The position numbers and the translations under genes are program-made. A model generated the notes under the pieces. The model was not told where the DNA came from. It worked only from the letters and a program-made list of their open reading frames with translations, and did no database searches. Shown here one piece after another: positions 1 to 7,740 of a DNA stretch of 64,000 nucleotides (its first letter is position 1; each line of letters opens with the position of its first letter). The stretch comes from an uncultured Ruminococcus sp. (GTDB lineage: Bacteria; Bacillota; Clostridia; Oscillospirales; Ruminococcaceae). Where the stretch lies: contig UQYQ01000003.1 in assembly GCA_900545345.1 (NCBI GenBank), positions 1-64,000 of the forward strand. The letters are read 5' to 3'.

Positions 1-27
1 CAAAACGGACAAGGCTTTAGTTCTTGG

Positions 28-300
28 TTATTTTTCATTTGCTGATACCTCCCTAATTGCAAGTGCTACATAGCCATTTTCTAAGTACCAACCGCTTAGC
101 ACATATGTAATCTCATACTCCTTTTTGCTGATGTCGTGCTTACATATCTCCATAGTTCCGTAAATATTATCAATAGGTATAAATTTTATATGGTCGCCTT
201 TTTGATAGCCTCTGTCATTTTTGCGTATTTCAAATGTTTTTGTTCCGTTTAACACAGCCTCGCAAAAGGCTATTTCTAATTTTAATTTATGTGTTTTCAT
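28..300 (-). CDS. DUF3850 (ASCH/PUA-like) small phage protein
   Basis: This 90-residue protein starts with the hxLKLE block and carries FEIRKNDRGYQKGDHIKF near residues 23-40, the signature of DUF3850, an ASCH/PUA-like fold thought to bind RNA or modified nucleotides. It is the most promoter-distal gene seen of the leftward phage block. Its ATG overlaps the stop of the upstream cytosine methyltransferase by 4 bases, so the two are translationally coupled. Family assignment is fairly secure; the biological role is unknown. Confidence 0.82.
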   Translation of the reverse strand: MKTHKLKLEIAFCEAVLNGTKTFEIRKNDRGYQKGDHIKFIPIDNIYGTMEICKHDISKKEYEITYVLSGWYLENGYVALAIREVSANEK

Positions 301-1415
301 AGTTTCTCTCCAATCCTCTGTATTACCGTAACAGTTACGCCGTTTCCTGCTTGCTTGTATAACTGACTATCTGACATCTTCTGATGCTTAAAAGCCCACT
401 GCATAAGCCTCACAGGATTATGTATATGCTTATGATAAATCCTGCTGAATCTGACGCCAAGCTCCTTATCAAGAAAAAATGCTTTGAAAAAGTCCTCGTC
501 CTGCCAACCTTGAAGCCTCCAGCATTCAAGCGGTGTCAGCTTGCGAACTTGTATATCCGATGTCGCAATTTTCGGCATTCGATTACCGCCCTGACAAGTG
601 TCAAGTGACGGAGATATACCGTTTTTGTCGTATACTCTTCCTGCCTGTGGGTTAGGCTCTTTTTCTGTACCATACAACTGTCCGATTTGTTTTATTGCCA
701 CACAAGCATCGTGATTATTAGCTTTCAATGTTCTTGAACAACATAAGCCGCCTATTGCTTTTTGTGCATGCTTTTGACTTTCAACAACATACGTTCCGAC
801 TGCGTTTGCTGTTCCTGTCCTCGTTGTAATTGTTCCTGCTTTACATCTTTGTAACTCAAAATCCTGCTCATTGCTTTGTCTGATAGGAAATACCTGCTGT
901 CTGTCTCTGTCTCTAAGATGCCCGACAATGAACACACGTTCTCGGTTCTGAGGTACGACATCGGCAGAGTTGATAAGCGCCCATTCTGCATCGTACCCGA
1001 TTTCATCCAGCTCAATGAGAAGCCTGGCGAAGTCAAACCCTCTGTTAATGCTAAGTAGGTTTTTAACGTTCTCAAACAATAAGACAGCGGGTCTGTCTTT
1101 TTCTTCGAGGTCTGCAACAAGACTTGTAACTGTAAAAAACAAGCTTGAACGCTTTCCTTTAAATCCGAGCTGTTTTCCTGCAACTGAGATGTCCTGACAG
1201 GGGAATCCTGCACACCACATATCAGCTCCGGGAATGTCATCTGCTCGTACTTCTCGTATGTCTCTTGCATACCATTCTCCTTCCGTTTCGTGTATTGCTC
1301 TATAGGACTGCACCGCAAATTTGTCATACTCACAGAATCCTAAGCACTTATGTCCTGCGAGTTCCAAACCTTTGCGAAAGCCTCCCACTCCGGCGAACAA
1401 ATCGATAAAAGTCAT
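297..1415 (-). CDS. Phage C5-cytosine DNA methyltransferase (Dcm family)
   Basis: The 372-residue protein transfers methyl groups from S-adenosylmethionine to cytosine C5 in DNA. Visible motifs in order are motif I DLFAGVGGF (residues 4-12), motif IV with the catalytic cysteine in GFPCQD (about 69-74), motif VI ENV (about 114), motif VIII QNRERVFIV, and C-terminal motif X GNGVTV. The variable target-recognition region lies between VIII and X. No restriction enzyme lies beside it, so it looks like an orphan phage enzyme, typically used to evade host restriction. Its ATG overlaps the stop of the small remnant gene upstream (ATGA). Confidence 0.95.
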   Translation of the reverse strand: MTFIDLFAGVGGFRKGLELAGHKCLGFCEYDKFAVQSYRAIHETEGEWYARDIREVRADDIPGADMWCAGFPCQDISVAGKQLGFKGKRSSLFFTVTSLVADLEEKDRPAVLLFENVKNLLSINRGFDFARLLIELDEIGYDAEWALINSADVVPQNRERVFIVGHLRDRDRQQVFPIRQSNEQDFELQRCKAGTITTRTGTANAVGTYVVESQKHAQKAIGGLCCSRTLKANNHDACVAIKQIGQLYGTEKEPNPQAGRVYDKNGISPSLDTCQGGNRMPKIATSDIQVRKLTPLECWRLQGWQDEDFFKAFFLDKELGVRFSRIYHKHIHNPVRLMQWAFKHQKMSDSQLYKQAGNGVTVTVIQRIGEKL

Positions 1416-1523
1416 ATCTCACCTTCTAATTCTTCAAATGTAATCTGCGGTAACGCAGTAATCGGCTCTCTTGGTGTTCTAGGCTTGAATGCAGTGTGAG
1501 CAGTATCTGCAATATTGTTTCAT
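1412..1523 (-). pseudogene. Internally deleted small phage gene (Cys-rich N-terminus joined out of frame to its C-terminus)
   Basis: An ATG at 1523 opens a 14-codon frame beginning MKQYCRYCSHC, then stops at 1479-1481. A second frame through the same DNA reads AFKPRTPREPITALPQ and FEELEGEI and ends in TGA at 1412-1414, overlapping the methyltransferase ATG exactly as a coupled gene would. Phage proteins starting with such a CxxCxxC block and ending in a basic KPR-rich tail are familiar to me, so I infer one gene that lost its middle. Neither frame alone looks like a complete protein. Confidence 0.45.
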
Positions 1524-1527
1524 TACT

Positions 1528-1782
1528 TTACGCACCCCACATTCCGCCTTGAAAACTTGCCTCTCTGAATTTCTCAGTACTTAAATGACATTTATGCTTT
1601 CTGTATTTGCAGTTGTAACATAAGCCTTTTTCTCTGCACCGCTTTATTGCTTTGTCATTATCTTCAACATACTGTTTTTTTGTCTTGCCGAAACTGCAAT
1701 TAACGCAGTCGGTTTCCGTCAGCAATGCACATTTTCCGCTTTCTTTAAATACGCATTGCGTTTGTGTATATTCTAGTTCCAT
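1528..1782 (-). CDS. Cysteine-rich small phage protein (putative zinc binder)
   Basis: The 84-residue product has eight cysteines in two clusters: one around residues 10-30 (QCVFKESGKCALL, then DCVNCSFG) and one around 49-65 (RCREKGLCYNCKYRKHKCHLS). Spacing such as CxxC and CxxCxxxxxxC suggests one or two zinc-binding knuckles. It lies in the leftward phage operon just downstream of rusA, overlapping its 3' end by 10 bases. I do not recognise a named family; DNA or RNA binding is only an inference. Confidence 0.7.
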   Translation of the reverse strand: MELEYTQTQCVFKESGKCALLTETDCVNCSFGKTKKQYVEDNDKAIKRCREKGLCYNCKYRKHKCHLSTEKFREASFQGGMWGA

Positions 1783-2189
1783 TGCTTTACCTCCATAATC
1801 TCAACCTCAACTCTCGGTTCGCTGCTGTAATATTTATCAATACTAACACTTACAACTTGCTTATCATCTTCATAAGCAATGCCATTTAAGCCGTCAATAA
1901 TAATCTTTGCTATATTGTCTATATCTGGCTTCTTTGTTGGACGTATATCTTGCTTTAAAATCTGTTCAACCCGCTTTTTAGACGTAGACTTAGGTATAGC
2001 AAAATATGCGTTTATATCAAGTGCCACAGCTCCGTCAAATCTTCTGCTTTTGCTAACAATCCTATATGCCATTGCAACCTCTTTTTCATATTCAGCCGTC
2101 TTGCTTGGTGTATATGCCGTTCGAGTTTTAGTATTAAATCTTGGTCTTGCTTTGCCCTGAGGCTCGCCGTATACTGCAAACCTAATCAT
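1773..2189 (-). CDS. rusA: RusA-family Holliday junction resolvase
   Basis: RusA enzymes cut four-way DNA junctions during phage replication and recombination. The 138-residue protein has the N-terminal GxPQGKARPRF block and the acidic core KPDIDNIAKIIIDGLNG followed by EDDKQV, whose aspartates bind the catalytic metal. I place the start at the ATG at 2189 because it sits 8 bases after a GAGAGG ribosome site; a GTG three codons earlier is possible. The start overlaps the stop of the DnaC-like gene (ATGATTAG). Confidence 0.92.
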   Translation of the reverse strand: MIRFAVYGEPQGKARPRFNTKTRTAYTPSKTAEYEKEVAMAYRIVSKSRRFDGAVALDINAYFAIPKSTSKKRVEQILKQDIRPTKKPDIDNIAKIIIDGLNGIAYEDDKQVVSVSIDKYYSSEPRVEVEIMEVKQWN

Positions 2190-3009
2190 TGTACGCACCT
2201 CTCAGCCTGTAGTTCTTCTTACTGCTTTTTGATACGGTCAGCAGATAATCTCCTGTAAGCTCTTTAATTCTTGAACCTGTCGCTTCGTCAAAGTCTATGA
2301 CTTCAGATAAAATCCATTCTGAAGATATGACAGTTATCAGCTTGTTTATATACCTGTAATTTAGTATTTCAAATGCAAGGTTTATGTCTGCACTTGTAGG
2401 CTTGTTATTATTCGGAGTTTTTAAAAAGTCGTCTATGTATAAAACCTCTGCTTTTTTCAGCTCCTCTATTTTTTTGTCATAGCTGTCTGTGTTCATAAGT
2501 CCTTTAAGCTCCGCAGTTTTATCTCGCCAAAGCATGTACAAACCGCTTTTTCCCTGCATGAATAAAGATATCGTAACCGCTGTGCAGATGTGAGTTTTAC
2601 CGCATCCGACCTGTCCGCCGATGTAAAACCAGTTTCCTTTTCCGTCTTTAACAAACGATTTAGCTTTGATTTTTATATATTCCTGCCAGTCGGTCGAGGC
2701 ATTAAAGCTGTCAAAGGTAAGCTTTTTCATCACATCGCTTAAACCGCTTTTCTCTATTGCGTGCAGACTCTCTCGTATCTTCATACATTTGCAAGGCCTT
2801 AAAACCATTTCACAATATCCGTTTTCCGTATAGAGATAAGCAAAATTTCCTCTGTTCATACAGTCAGGACAATCAAAGCCTTTCAAACTGCCTTTTGTCT
2901 GATTATATAAATCAACTCTGTGTTGTTCATGCTTTTTAGGATCAAAGGACTGTTCCGTTCCATTCGTTATGATATTCAGACTGCTTATCACACTGTTTAT
3001 TGCCTGCAT
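2182..3009 (-). CDS. DnaC/IstB-like AAA+ ATPase, phage helicase loader
   Basis: The 275-residue protein resembles DnaC-type helicase loaders. A zinc-binding-like segment (CPDCMNRGN, then RPCKC) lies near residues 47-80, followed by the AAA+ core with Walker A GGQVGCGKTH (about 131-140), Walker B VLYIDDFLK (about 189-197) and a sensor-like ISSEW. It would load the replicative helicase at the phage origin together with the upstream DUF4373 protein, which it overlaps by 68 bases. Identity as a loader is inferred from domain order and gene neighbours. Confidence 0.88.
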   Translation of the reverse strand: MQAINSVISSLNIITNGTEQSFDPKKHEQHRVDLYNQTKGSLKGFDCPDCMNRGNFAYLYTENGYCEMVLRPCKCMKIRESLHAIEKSGLSDVMKKLTFDSFNASTDWQEYIKIKAKSFVKDGKGNWFYIGGQVGCGKTHICTAVTISLFMQGKSGLYMLWRDKTAELKGLMNTDSYDKKIEELKKAEVLYIDDFLKTPNNNKPTSADINLAFEILNYRYINKLITVISSEWILSEVIDFDEATGSRIKELTGDYLLTVSKSSKKNYRLRGAYND

Positions 3010-3733
3010 TTTTACCGTCCTTTCTCAACCACTTTCTTATTGTTAGGTTGTAATCGTTGTAACTCTTTCCGTACTGCTGACAATACTCATCAACTTTCTT
3101 GATATACTCCTTGACGATTGGTTCTGAGTAATCGTTAATAAGCTTCGTGTATTGCTCATCAGTTAATAAGACATGTTTGTATTCTCCATATTTATGCCTT
3201 GTGGGTTTCTGCTTTTGAGATGAGCTGTCAGGCTCATTCCTCTCCTTTACTCTACTTTCTTTTACTTTACTTTCCTCTACTTTACTTTGTTCAGAATTGT
3301 ATGCATTTTTTTGATTTCTGTATACATTTTCGCTCAAAATGTCAACATTTTTATAATTTTGGACGCAGTTTATTAAGAGGTACTCTTTTTTGACTTCAAC
3401 TTTTTTGCGGCGGCTGACTGCCTCTAAGTATCTTTTCTGAATCCCTTTTGACGTAAGGATAGAATACTTTTCATAAAGTTCTCTGTCAAATATACCTCTT
3501 CTGACTGAAGCATCCACTATTTCAGAAACAGTATTGCCACCCAGTCCTATTTTCTTACCGAACAGCAATGCAACCTCTTTTGTCCATTCACAGTAGTAAC
3601 CTTGCCCTGCATAAATCTTCTGCCAAAGCTTAACGACTACCGCAAATCCTGTCAGTCCAAATTCTGCTTCAATCAGATCGATTTTGTCATCTTGATGACA
3701 ATCAAGCGAAAAATATTCGATTCCGCTTTTCAT
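2942..3733 (-). CDS. DUF4373 (Lin1244/Lin1753) phage replication initiator/replisome organiser
   Basis: The N-terminal 90 residues (GIEYFSLDCHQDDKIDLIEAEFG and on) match DUF4373, a winged-helix domain of phage replication initiators. The C-terminal part, ending in YNLTIRKWLRKDGKN, resembles the tail of DnaD-like organisers. Between them lies a low-complexity stretch rich in K, V, E and S that is encoded by repeated AAAGTA/AAGTAGAG units at 3238-3289. It sits upstream of the DnaC-like loader and downstream of ssb, a standard phage replication order. Confidence 0.82.
   Translation of the reverse strand: MKSGIEYFSLDCHQDDKIDLIEAEFGLTGFAVVVKLWQKIYAGQGYYCEWTKEVALLFGKKIGLGGNTVSEIVDASVRRGIFDRELYEKYSILTSKGIQKRYLEAVSRRKKVEVKKEYLLINCVQNYKNVDILSENVYRNQKNAYNSEQSKVEESKVKESRVKERNEPDSSSQKQKPTRHKYGEYKHVLLTDEQYTKLINDYSEPIVKEYIKKVDEYCQQYGKSYNDYNLTIRKWLRKDGKNAGNKQCDKQSEYHNEWNGTVL
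3238..3289. repeat. Short purine/pyrimidine repeats inside the initiator gene; possible phage origin
   Basis: The plus strand shows repeated CTTTACT/CTACTTT units, read on the coding strand as AAAGTAAAG/AAAGTAGAG in tandem. They encode the low-complexity linker of the DUF4373 protein. Phage origins are often placed within the initiator gene, so these may be initiator-binding iterons. They may equally be coding bias in a disordered linker. Confidence 0.4.
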
Positions 3734-3750
3734 ATGTTACCTCCTGATTT

Positions 3751-4170
3751 CTAAAACGGTGGATTATCATCAGAGATAACAACCTCAAAGTCGTCAAGAT
3801 TTCCTATAGGTTCAGCCGTTTCCTGAGCCTGTCCGCTCTGCTGTTTAGGCTCGCCCGTGAAAGATACGTTATCGACAACAACCTCTGTTACATAGTGCTT
3901 TGTGCCGTTCTTGTCATCATAAGTCCTTGTTTGCAGATTTCCCTCAATAGCAATCATTCTGCCCTTTGCAAAATAATTGTTGATAAATTCGGCTTTCTGA
4001 CGCCATGCAACACAGCTGATGAAATCTGTCTGTCTTTCCTGTCCCTGCGGTGCATAGTTGCGTTCTACCGCAACTGTAAATGACAAAACAGCATTGCCGC
4101 TCTGTGTTTGCTTCAGCTCTAAATCCTGCGTGATTCTGCCCATTAATATTACTCTGTTAAGCAATTTCAT
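3751..4170 (-). CDS. ssb: Single-stranded DNA-binding protein
   Basis: The OB-fold is clear: LNRVILMGRITQDLEL at the N-terminus, SFTVAVERNY, DFISCVAWRQKAEFI and KGRMIAIEGNLQTRTYDD. The C-terminus is acidic and ends in DDNPPF, the tip that recruits replication and repair partners. I choose the ATG at 4170 because the family starts MKLLNRV or MLNRV; it is preceded by AAAGGA and overlaps the stop of the upstream gene. An immediately preceding ATG at 4173 is also possible. The product is about 139 residues. Confidence 0.95.
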   Translation of the reverse strand: MKLLNRVILMGRITQDLELKQTQSGNAVLSFTVAVERNYAPQGQERQTDFISCVAWRQKAEFINNYFAKGRMIAIEGNLQTRTYDDKNGTKHYVTEVVVDNVSFTGEPKQQSGQAQETAEPIGNLDDFEVVISDDNPPF

Positions 4171-4519
4171 CATCCTTTCTAAGCCTGTATGTAGCTTCTC
4201 TGATTCCATAGTCGTTTGTTATACCTACTGCCTCTATTTTGCCCTCCGCTTTTAACTCGCTCAATCGAGGGCGTACTGTTGTGAGCTTGCAGTCAAAAAG
4301 CTCACAAAATTCCGATGCGCACCAAATATCATAATTATCACTTTTTTCATATGGTCTTCCACAGTCTGATATTATAAGTCCACAATCTTTGTGATTTTCA
4401 TTAAATTCTTTCAGATTTTCCGCAACGCTCATATGCAGTAATATTTTTTGTTTGAGACTTTGTCTATGTTCCGTGTTAGTTTCATAAGCTTCACAGCGTG
4501 TAATTTTAGTAGCCCCCAT
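4157..4519 (-). CDS. Phage winged-helix protein of unknown function
   Basis: The 120-residue protein has a likely winged-helix segment around residues 68-115: WCASEFCELFDCKLTTVRPRLSELKAEGKIEAVG, a typical sequence of recognition helix followed by wing. It lies between the NinB-like gene and ssb, overlapping both neighbours by 14 bases. The position suggests a role in replication or its control, but I do not recognise a named family. Confidence 0.65.
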   Translation of the reverse strand: MGATKITRCEAYETNTEHRQSLKQKILLHMSVAENLKEFNENHKDCGLIISDCGRPYEKSDNYDIWCASEFCELFDCKLTTVRPRLSELKAEGKIEAVGITNDYGIREATYRLRKDDEIA

Positions 4520-5030
4520 ATCCTTTAACCTCCGTGCTTATTCCTAATTGTTTTGCTTCGTTTACTATTTCTTCAATCACCCTTGACATCTGCTCTCTGT
4601 CATAACAGCTTGTGCCGTAATAGCAGATTACATTTGTACAGCCGTCAATTTTGCTGTCCGTTCGCTCGCAAAACCAACCTAACCCTTTTTTACTCCAGTT
4701 ATCGCAGAATCTGTCTACAGCCTGATTTTGTATACACAAAATATCATTTGTGCCTACATCTCTGATAACACCCTTGTAAACCTCTTCTTTAGTAGTGTGT
4801 ATACGCATTGCTATTCGGTCGCATAAAACCCATAAATACGAGTTCTGGTCGAGTGTTTTTCTTTTGCTCGGCTTTGACACTTCAAAGCTATATGTATTCT
4901 CTTTGTCCAGTTCGTCAACTATCTGCTTTATAGCTATTCGGCTGTCCTTGTCAACGGTCAGCATAACAAGCGGAGTCCCGTCCGGAGCAAAAGACAATGT
5001 ATTCAGTTTTGCTTTAAAAAGTCCTATCAT
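4506..5030 (-). CDS. NinB-like phage recombination protein
   Basis: The 174-residue protein carries the block KRKTLDQNSYLWVLCDRIA (about 57-75), then KEEVYKGVIRDVG and DRFCDNWSKKGLGWFCE, and NVICYYGTSCYDREQMSR. These are typical of NinB-family proteins, which bind single-stranded DNA and assist phage recombination. It is next to the HNH/Ref-like gene and the Rad52-like gene, making a recombination module. It overlaps the upstream gene by 4 bases. Confidence 0.75.
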   Translation of the reverse strand: MIGLFKAKLNTLSFAPDGTPLVMLTVDKDSRIAIKQIVDELDKENTYSFEVSKPSKRKTLDQNSYLWVLCDRIAMRIHTTKEEVYKGVIRDVGTNDILCIQNQAVDRFCDNWSKKGLGWFCERTDSKIDGCTNVICYYGTSCYDREQMSRVIEEIVNEAKQLGISTEVKGYGGY

Positions 5031-5314
5031 AGATAACTCTTTCCTATCAAGTTTTTAAATTCATCTCGTGTATGAGTTTTTTCAAACTCTTTTTGACAAG
5101 TCTGCTTTAAGTACATATCAAGCTTGTGACCGTCTTTTCCGTGGACGCCCTCGCTGCTTTGGTTGTGATGATAACCGCACAGCCAACATGTAAAGCCGTT
5201 TCGGTCGCTTATCTCACGCACACCTCGTCCAAAATATATATGATGCAGGTGCAGATTAACCACTGCACCGCAGACTATGCATTCCTTTTCGGTTTTGAGG
5301 ATGCTATTCATCAC
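5027..5314 (-). CDS. Ref/DUF968-like HNH nuclease-like phage protein
   Basis: The 95-residue protein shows CIVCG, LHLHHIYFGRGVRE and CWLCGYHHNQSSEGVH, a cysteine/histidine framework with a beta-beta-alpha metal HNH look. It resembles small phage proteins of the Ref/DUF968 type, which act as RecA-dependent nucleases. It lies between the NinB-like gene and a small unknown gene, each overlapping or touching. Catalytic activity is inferred from the motif only. Confidence 0.7.
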   Translation of the reverse strand: MMNSILKTEKECIVCGAVVNLHLHHIYFGRGVREISDRNGFTCWLCGYHHNQSSEGVHGKDGHKLDMYLKQTCQKEFEKTHTRDEFKNLIGKSYL

Positions 5315-5645
5315 TTTTATACTCCTTGCCTAAATCATAAACAAACTGACAAAGCTTTTCGCATATCTCAACAGTTTTACTGTCTGTGGGAAGCTGTTCG
5401 ACCCTTGTCACGCCTACAATTCGGCAAGTCATAGATCTTATGTAATCCCATATCTTCCATGCATGACTGATTTCAAAAACATCTTCCATTCTCATTTTTC
5501 CATCACAGAGAGTTGTTCCGTTTTGTTGTTTAAACCATTTTTCGTAAACCTCTTTAAGCGGATTTACTTTCTTTTTAATTAAACCCTCTGCTCTTAATTC
5601 AGCTAATATTTCATTCTTCAAGATTTGTCTTTCCTGTACGTTCAT
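5304..5645 (-). CDS. Small phage protein of unknown function
   Basis: The 113-residue product is mostly helical in appearance, with a charged N-terminus (ERQILKNEILAELRAEGLI) and a conserved-looking HAWKIWDYIRSMTCRIVG segment. I do not recognise a domain. It sits within the recombination module, overlapping the HNH-like gene by 11 bases, with TTTCTCTCC on the plus strand giving a GGAGAGAAA ribosome site before the ATG. Confidence 0.6.
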   Translation of the reverse strand: MNVQERQILKNEILAELRAEGLIKKKVNPLKEVYEKWFKQQNGTTLCDGKMRMEDVFEISHAWKIWDYIRSMTCRIVGVTRVEQLPTDSKTVEICEKLCQFVYDLGKEYKSDE

Positions 5646-5669
5646 TAGTTTCTCTCCTCCCTATATGGG

Positions 5670-6395
5670 TTACTGAGTTTTAGCTTGTTTTATCCTCATA
5701 TCCTCGAATTTTGCTATTGCCATATTGTAATCAGCCTTAGTCATCTGTTCTATTTTATCTACTTTAAAACGATTTAAAAACGCTGTTTCGACAATGTGTA
5801 AGCTTTTAATTCCCTCACGAATAGTCTTTGCCTCTAATGCATTAATCAAATCCGTTGGTTTTTCTTTGGGTATATCAGCTTTGGGATATTCGTATACAAT
5901 CATTTTCTTTTTATCATTACGGATTATCAGACCTGTTATTCTGCCGTCCTCAATCTTTATATCTGCTACCGAAAATCTATCTCTGGTGGTCTTTTTTCCA
6001 TTGTAATCAACCAAATTAACATTGCTTGCGTCTATCCAAATAAACGGAGCAGTATACAATTCACGTCCGATACCCCAGTTAAAACAAGCACGCTTGAAGC
6101 TGTCTGAGCTTTCGCCTTTCTCTTTTTCTGTATAACTCTCGCTTCCGCAATCGCTCTTATTTACCCATTCTGCTGGCATCGCATTGTCATTGTAATTGAT
6201 GTTTATACTCACTCTGCAAAACAAATTGCCCTTACACTCATAATGCTCACGCTCCCAGTTTTCAGCTCCGACTGTTTCGTCTAATATTCTCATATCGCAT
6301 CGAGCGTCTTTATACAATAACAGTGATACTCCTTTTTCAGATACTGTTGCCACTCTACATTCTATTTCACTAGCCGTTAATGCTCTAAATTTCAT
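5670..6395 (-). CDS. Rad52-like single-strand annealing protein
   Basis: The 241-residue protein matches phage Rad52/22-type annealing proteins. Visible blocks are ALTASEIECRVATVSEKG, VSLLLYKDARCDMRILDETVG, and the Rad52 core GSESYTEKEKGESSDSFKRA followed by CFNWGIGRELYTAPFIW. It would anneal complementary strands in phage recombination, with the nearby SSB, NinB-like and RusA proteins as partners. The C-terminal third is charged and less conserved, as expected. Confidence 0.82.
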   Translation of the reverse strand: MKFRALTASEIECRVATVSEKGVSLLLYKDARCDMRILDETVGAENWEREHYECKGNLFCRVSININYNDNAMPAEWVNKSDCGSESYTEKEKGESSDSFKRACFNWGIGRELYTAPFIWIDASNVNLVDYNGKKTTRDRFSVADIKIEDGRITGLIIRNDKKKMIVYEYPKADIPKEKPTDLINALEAKTIREGIKSLHIVETAFLNRFKVDKIEQMTKADYNMAIAKFEDMRIKQAKTQ

Positions 6396-6717
6396 TTTCT
6401 ATCACCTCACCAAGCAAAAATGCTTTAAATATATCATCGTATGTATTGCAAAAATCTTTTATAGTCTGCAAGTCATTTTTCCTTTTGCAATCCGTGTTAT
6501 CTGCAACCTCTTGAAGATAATCAAGCATGCTTTTTACATCTTTTTCAGCACATTTCTCACAGAGATATTCTTCAAAGCCTCTATCACCCTTCTCCAACAA
6601 CTCTCCGCACTCAGTACATCTGACTGCCTGTCCGTTTTCGATAAGCTCCGCTTCATATTCTTCTTGTTCTTCGCAGCGTGTGTCGGGAACTACATCTACC
6701 GATACTAAGTAGCCCAT
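6385..6717 (-). CDS. Small zinc-ribbon phage protein
   Basis: The 110-residue protein contains CTECGELLEKGDRGFEEYLCEKC (CxxC...CxxC) at about residues 34-56, a treble-clef or zinc-ribbon fold, followed by a helical tail. It overlaps the start of the Rad52-like gene by 11 bases, so the two are probably co-translated. The function is unknown. Confidence 0.65.
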   Translation of the reverse strand: MGYLVSVDVVPDTRCEEQEEYEAELIENGQAVRCTECGELLEKGDRGFEEYLCEKCAEKDVKSMLDYLQEVADNTDCKRKNDLQTIKDFCNTYDDIFKAFLLGEVIENEI

Positions 6718-6778
6718 CTATTTCACCTCTTGACTTTCCTCTGTTTTCATGGTATCATTTTTATAGAAATATTTTTGT

Positions 6779-7036
6779 TTAGCCTTGTTCGGATTGCGAC
6801 TCCGGGCAGGGTTTTTTCTTTTGGTCTTTTGCTTGGCATTTAGCAAATTCAGGGCTTTCACAATATCTTTTAAGTTCATCAATTAAAAGGGTTATTGATT
6901 CACCATGAGTCAATCCTAATTGCTCACCCACAAATGTTGCCTTTGTAAGTAATGCACCTACTTCAATTATTGTTGCTTTGCAAATAGTCAATCCTTTTGC
7001 ACGCTTTTCATTGTTTTCTTTTTGCTCTTCTTCCAT
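6779..7036 (-). CDS. Small phage protein of unknown function
   Basis: The 85-residue product has charged ends and a central helical segment (ATIIEVGALLTKATFVGEQLG). It is spaced one base from the DUF7666-like gene upstream and preceded by GGAGGACAAGTAAA, a good ribosome site. I do not recognise a family. The 61 bases between it and the next gene downstream show nothing recognisable. Confidence 0.55.
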   Translation of the reverse strand: MEEEQKENNEKRAKGLTICKATIIEVGALLTKATFVGEQLGLTHGESITLLIDELKRYCESPEFAKCQAKDQKKKPCPESQSEQG

Positions 7037-7037
7037 T

Positions 7038-7667
7038 TTACTTGTCCTCCTTAATCTCTACAAATTTGTTATTTTTAAGCTTGTAAAATGTATCTGGCTT
7101 AATAACTTTGCCGTCTACCTTGTGCGATTTTACTCTGATAATATGCTCTGCATTATCATCCCACTCTGCTAATACAATCCAACATCCTAATGCTCCTGAT
7201 GCTTTACTGTCATAGCCAATAGCCATTGCAACACTCTCTTTGCCCTCAACTTTGCTTGCTGAGCAGTAGCCTGTGTTAGTGCTTGCTGAGCGGTAGCCTG
7301 TGTTAGTGCTTGCTGAGTAGTCGCCTGTGTTAGCCTCTGTGTTGTTTTTAGCACGGTCTAAGATAATTTTAACTCCTGCCTTGATAAAGTCGCCAAAACT
7401 TAACTCTGCTCCTATATGTAGCTTTTTAGTACAATACTTTTGATTATCATCTGTTTTAGTCTCGTCAAGTGCTTCAACCTCTGCAAATCTATTCAAGTTA
7501 CCGTTATCATCACACGGAGCATAGTAATTAAACACCGCAAACGGTTCTTTGCAAAAGTGCATACCGCTATTACAGATTTCCGCTTTGTTTTCTTCGAATG
7601 TAGTGTTCTCGGCATACTGCTTGTCTCTGCACTTAAAATCTTTGTCAAATCCTTTAAAGCCTTTCAT
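7038..7667 (-). CDS. DUF7666-like phage protein with 9-residue tandem repeats
   Basis: The N-terminal half (KGFDKDFKCRDKQY, SGMHFCKEPFAVFNYY) resembles DUF7666-type phage proteins. A central run of 9-residue repeats (NTGDYSAST, NTGYRSAST, NTGYCSASK) at about residues 120-147 probably forms stacked beta-turns, and the tail ends in a lysine-rich strand region. I place the start at 7667, six bases after a strong GAGGAGG; two in-frame starts lie further upstream, one of them immediately after the ribosome site. Function unknown. Confidence 0.65.
   Translation of the reverse strand: MKGFKGFDKDFKCRDKQYAENTTFEENKAEICNSGMHFCKEPFAVFNYYAPCDDNGNLNRFAEVEALDETKTDDNQKYCTKKLHIGAELSFGDFIKAGVKIILDRAKNNTEANTGDYSASTNTGYRSASTNTGYCSASKVEGKESVAMAIGYDSKASGALGCWIVLAEWDDNAEHIIRVKSHKVDGKVIKPDTFYKLKNNKFVEIKEDK
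7255..7338. repeat. 27-bp tandem repeat, three units, within a coding region
   Basis: The plus strand repeats a unit such as GCTTGCTGAGCGGTAGCC with period 27, three times with few changes. It encodes the 9-residue repeats of the DUF7666-like protein. Unit number could vary by slippage. Confidence 0.7.
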
Positions 7668-7740
7668 TCTCATCCTCCTCAATCTCAATCCCAAACAAGT
7701 CTAAAAACTCTCTTAGCTTGTCCTTTAACTTATTACTCAC
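7654..7740 (-). CDS. 28-residue phage microprotein, GTG start
   Basis: A GTG at 7740 follows GGAGGACAAGCA and opens a 28-codon frame beginning MSNKLKDKLREFLDLFG and ending EDENERL. Its GTGA overlaps the stop of the membrane protein gene upstream, and its own 3' end overlaps the start of the DUF7666-like gene. Tight coupling on both sides, a good ribosome site and an amphipathic acidic helix argue that it is real. Function unknown. Confidence 0.5.
   Translation of the reverse strand: MSNKLKDKLREFLDLFGIEIEEDENERL

Noticed and set aside
752..1333. 193-codon open frame on the minus strand
   Set aside because: It overlaps the C5 methyltransferase in another frame, lacks domains and has unusual composition; it is a shadow.
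7255..7338. CRISPR-like repeats
   Set aside because: Period 27 without spacers, in frame with a 9-residue protein repeat; no cas genes are nearby.
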